From assembly GCA_001579985.1 (NCBI GenBank), contig LRSR01011043.1:1-20943 (forward strand): a stretch of DNA of 20,943 bases. Reading direction: 5' to 3'. The notes under the pieces are model-generated. The model had not been told where the DNA came from, made no database searches, and worked only from the letters and a program-made list of their open reading frames with translations. The first letter of the stretch is position 1. The number at the start of each line of letters is the position of its first letter. Source of the stretch: Hypsibius dujardini (Eukaryota; Tardigrada; Eutardigrada; Parachela; Hypsibiidae). Below are positions 17,910 through 20,943 of this stretch, one piece after another. The position numbers and the translations under genes were made by a program.

Positions 17910-18640
17910 TTAGAAAACGTTCTGTATATTTTCTGGCGCATGCTGGGGCTGCCCATAGACGTGCATATCTAAATTTGCCGGAATTCTACTGTGACGGTAA
18001 TCCTACCATCCACATCCGGAACTGCAGTATTGCCTTTGATGATCTGTAAAAAAAGCAGATCCGTCTCCGTCTCCGTCTCCGTCCTCCGTCCTCCGTCTCC
18101 GTCTCCGTCCTCCGTCCTCCGTCCTCCGTCTCCGTCTCCGTCCTCCGTCCTCCGTCTCCGTCTCCGTCCTCCGTCTTCGTCCTCCGTTCTCCGTCTCCGT
18201 CTCCGTCTTCTACTGCCATAAAGTAGGGACTTCAAAAAGTCAGGTCTCAAAAAGCGATCACGGTAGTTTTGAGGCAGTGGTGCATCGGATGGATGGATGT
18301 CGTGGCTCCCTCTATCTGATAGAGAGGACTGTACCGGTAGCCACAAAAAAGTGAAGGACTTTCTCTGCTAAAGGCGAAACAAAGGCATTTGGCTTGAGCC
18401 GGTATGTAGCTTTCCTAATCTCCTCGAGATGCTGGTTGCTTTTGAGGATTATACATGGATGAGGAGAATACTATCGTATAAGTACGCTTGGTGGGTACAA
18501 ACGGAAGTTGGACGTAGTTGAATTTGTGAACAAGTACGAGGAGTACACCCCTCCACCTGTGCCAGTTGTCGGTTAATGCTAACCGGAGAATTTATCATGC
18601 ATTCTCCTTTTTCATCGTTTATGCGTGTTTTATAAGTTTC
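17910..18640. other. Space between convergent ATAT1 and KCNIP genes
   Basis: It holds the CCGTCT/CCGTC array (18061-18209) and a hairpin-forming patch at 18302-18344 (GTGGCT...AGCCAC enclosing CTCTATC-T-GATAGAG). No canonical ATAT1 poly-A signal was found; CATAAA at about 18218 is a weak variant. No gene is recognised in 18240-18640. Confidence 0.5.
18061..18209. repeat. CCGTCT / CCGTCCT minisatellite
   Basis: Around 150 bp built of two mixed units, CCGTCT (6 bp) and CCGTCCT (7 bp), in a partly periodic pattern, on the plus strand downstream of the ATAT1 stop. Confidence 0.95.
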
Positions 18641-18646
18641 TTTATT
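18641..18646 (-). terminator. Poly-A signal AATAAA for the KCNIP gene
   Basis: TTTATT on the plus strand reads AATAAA on the minus strand, about 90 bases past the KCNIP stop codon. Position and strand fit a cleavage/polyadenylation signal giving a short 3' UTR. Confidence 0.6.
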
Positions 18647-18736
18647 GTTTCTTACAAAAAGACATCATTCTGACCAGTGAGCATTTTCAGACAATTGAAA
18701 ACAATGATATGTTCTATGGACATGGTATGTGAATAA

Positions 18737-18900
18737 TCACTGTAAAGCTGTACTAAATAGCTCCATGGATCTGGAGATATCGGTATCCTGAAACGCAGAA
18801 TCAGTAGTTAGGTCATCCTGCTCTTGATGCTAATTGGTGTTATTAAAATATTCCAAACAACCTGTTTGCACTCCTTCATTGTGTGTTGTTTTCTGGCTTG

Positions 18901-18938
<38 letters not shown>

Positions 18939-20142
18939 GACTCTCTGTCAAACTGCGAGATGTTTTTTCTTACATTCTTGCACACTTCCTGGAATTCTTC
19001 AAAGGTTACGAGCCCATCGTCATTGAGGTCCATCTTCTGCAACGAAAATGTCATTAATTTAGACCTCTCTCCGCGATGGCTGCCGATGACCGAGTGCCTG
19101 TCACTAAAGAAAATGTCAACAGGCTATTAATAATTCACAAGCTCATTAACCAAAAAAGTTACCCTAAAAATGCGGTCCGCATGATCCTGTGCGGTGTCAT
19201 CGTCGACCGACGGATGTGACCGTTTTCCAAGCATATCATAAATGGACTTTACAATCTCGAGCATCTCATCCGGCGATATGTAGCCATCTCCGTTGATATC
19301 ATACAGGTTGAAGATCCAACGAAGTTTCTCGTCCGCGGACCCTCGAGATATGACCGACATGGCCACGATGAATTGCTCGAAGGTCACGTTGCCGTCTTCG
19401 TTTTTGTCTAGTGTGTCGTAGACATGGCCGGAATATGTCCTAGCATCTAAACCGAGTGAAACAATAATAATTTCCATTTACAGAACCGGGTTTCCTAATT
19501 ACTGAACATTCGGGTAAACTGCTGTTAATCGTAGCCAAAACAGCGCTGGCCTTCACAGAACATCACACACAAGAAGCACGAAACATTTTGCGAACCACTT
19601 GAATCTTTAATAAAAAAAATGTATTTTCATTTCCAAGGTTGAAACTAAATTGGATTGTGTATCTTGCGTTTAGTTATAAAACTAACTACAGTGTATATAT
19701 GAATTGTATACTAATAATCAATTGCGTTTAGGGCGAAAGTGCTATCTACAACTGCGATAAAGAGTTTGTCCGGAGAAGCGATTAAGGACTCATTTATTTC
19801 CGCAGGCTACACAATACGTCCTGCATTCATGCACATTGCAGTTGCGATCTAATTCCAAATAAACAACTTAACATCTGTCTTACCGCCGAGAGGGAAGAAC
19901 TGGGAATAAAGCTCCTTGAACTTCTCCTTAGTGACAGATCCGTTGGGGCAATCCTGTTTGAAGCCATGATAGATGGCCTGGATCTCCTTCCGGCTGAACT
20001 TGGTGCTGGAGCAGAGCGCGTTCAGACTGCCCGGCGAGTAGCGGCTCCTCCTCGTCTCCCACTCCTCCAGGTCCCCATCTGCAATGCCCAAAACAATACT
20101 CCTCACTGATGGTTTCCGCAGTGCTGGCAGAATAATCGGCAT
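18737..20142 (-). CDS. KCNIP: Kv-channel-interacting protein (KChIP-like neuronal calcium sensor), four exons
   Basis: Exons: 20142-19884, 19446-19163, 19036-18974, 18787-18737 (TGA). All junctions are GT-AG in phase, giving 218 residues, close to KChIP1. KChIPs bind the N-terminus of Kv4 channels and tune A-type current in response to calcium. EF1 is degenerate with the NCS-family Cys-Pro (DCPNGSV, residues 64-70). EF2 (DKNEDGNVTFEQ, 100-111), EF3 (DINGDGYISPDE, 136-147) and EF4 (DLNDDGLVTFEE, 184-195) keep the acidic ligands. FSRKEIQAIYHGFKQDCP, SIYDMLGK and the end DTDISRSMELFSTALQ follow KChIP rather than frequenin or recoverin. The ATG at 20142 (A at -3) opens a variable N-terminus with no myristoylation Gly. 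An acceptor TTGCAG|AT at 20080-20079 (phase 1) also exists, so another N-terminal exon may lie upstream, as in vertebrate KCNIP genes with alternative first exons. Confidence 0.92.
18902..18939. repeat. (CTGT)n microsatellite beside a KCNIP splice donor
   Basis: Nine or so CTGT units in the last KCNIP intron, about 35 bases from the exon 3 donor at 18974. It is the same repeat as in LRIG intron 6. Confidence 0.95.
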
Positions 20143-20943
20143 TTTTGAATGAGCTGAATTATAGTTTCATTTAAAGAAAGGGCCAGAAATGTGGTATGAG
20201 AAACTGAGTCACTACAGCCGATGGTGCGGCGAATAATCCGAGTTTCAACTGACTGAGCTCGGTCGTGGGGGCTAAGCTCTTTGGTGAAGATGCCGCGCTG
20301 TAATGAGCTTTTTAGGGTTCTCAGTCGTGGCGGGTTAAGTATTAAAAATAGTTCATATTCTCTTAATTACTTTTACAGCTGTTGGTGATTAAATGTGCGT
20401 CACAGCTTGACACGGTGATCTCGAACGACAAGTTACCGCTTGTTTAGCCCATACCGCTGACAGATGCCGCAGACTGCTGGCCGAGGCGGCGGAAATCGGC
20501 GAGGCGAGGCCCCATTTTGGCGGCGGAAACCGGCGAGGCGAGGCCCCATTTTGGCGGCGGAAACGGAGACTGATTATGGGACTGGGAAACTCGCGTTGTT
20601 TGCTGGTGGTGGTTGCGGCGATATTTTGAGTACACACACTACACGGTACATGCAATGACGAGCCATTTCAGCTTGCATTCAGTGGAATTAATATTCGTCC
20701 ACATTGAAATTATGCCCTTACACACACATGTACCGTTATCTCCCGATCTCAAGGGACACTTTTTTGCCCTAGCAGTTAATTCGATCCACCCCGGATCTTA
20801 TCTGTTCATCACTGTTTGCCATTGTTTACCTACAATCAATCAATCAACTGATCCAATATGTGCGTCAAGAAATTCCGCTTAATCAAACAATCAATCGCTG
20901 CCAAGTTGTTCTTAGATTTCAACCAATCACGACACAGTGGATC
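20143..20943. other. KCNIP upstream region, no recognised gene
   Basis: The 5' flank of KCNIP. It holds the 34-bp repeat at 20485-20565. Open frames on both strands over that repeat are products of the repeat. A promoter or alternative first exon of KCNIP may lie here, but I cannot point to one. Confidence 0.45.
20485..20565. repeat. 34-bp GC-rich tandem repeat
   Basis: Two full units (20485-20518, 20519-20552) and a partial third (GGCGGCGGAAACGG). Units run GGCGGCGGAAAYCGGCGAGG then CGAGGCCCCATTTT and differ at one base, so the duplication is recent. Confidence 0.9.

Noticed and set aside
17969-18346. Arg/Asp/Glu/Gly-rich minus-strand frame
   Set aside because: It is the translation of the CCGTCT array; all frames stay open because the repeat has no stop codons.

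Overview
This window is nuclear DNA from an animal, most likely an invertebrate bilaterian. The genes are split by short GT-AG introns (about 70 to 620 bp, plus one of 2.3 kb). The gene families are metazoan, and the spaces between genes hold microsatellites, small inverted-repeat elements and a decayed LINE. I cannot place it more finely: no gene here is diagnostic of a phylum. There is no operon, CRISPR array or prokaryotic feature.

Left to right: (1) 2-277 (+) is the last coding exon of a DUSP11/PIR1-type RNA 5'-phosphatase, cut by the window edge. (2) 437-1071 (+) is a dead fragment of a LINE reverse transcriptase with a 115-bp internal tandem duplication. (3) 1417-1978 (-) is an orphan two-exon coding fragment of unknown identity, with a 121-bp MITE inserted just upstream of its acceptor. 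(4) 3527-10785 (-) is a complete LRIG-family gene (signal peptide, 15 leucine-rich repeats, three Ig domains, transmembrane segment, short tail). Ten exons join in frame to 957 residues. (5) 10786-16075 has no recognisable gene but many simple repeats and at least three fold-back structures. (6) 16076-17909 (+) is a complete six-exon alpha-tubulin N-acetyltransferase gene (ATAT1/MEC-17), 294 residues. (7) 18737-20142 (-) is a Kv-channel-interacting protein gene (KCNIP, neuronal calcium sensor family), four exons and 218 residues if it starts at the ATG found here. It converges on ATAT1.

The three intact genes have roles in neurons or receptor signalling in other animals (LRIG: receptor-tyrosine-kinase and BMP signalling; ATAT1: acetylation of microtubule lumen; KCNIP: calcium control of A-type potassium current). 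Their proximity is not evidence of a joint system. The least ordinary items are a small MITE family with two near-complete copies and TIRs carrying CACGTG, a second TA-flanked MITE, two long near-perfect hairpin elements, a 73-nt multi-hairpin structure at 11778-11850, and the orphan exon pair. All splice sites and joins were made by eye.
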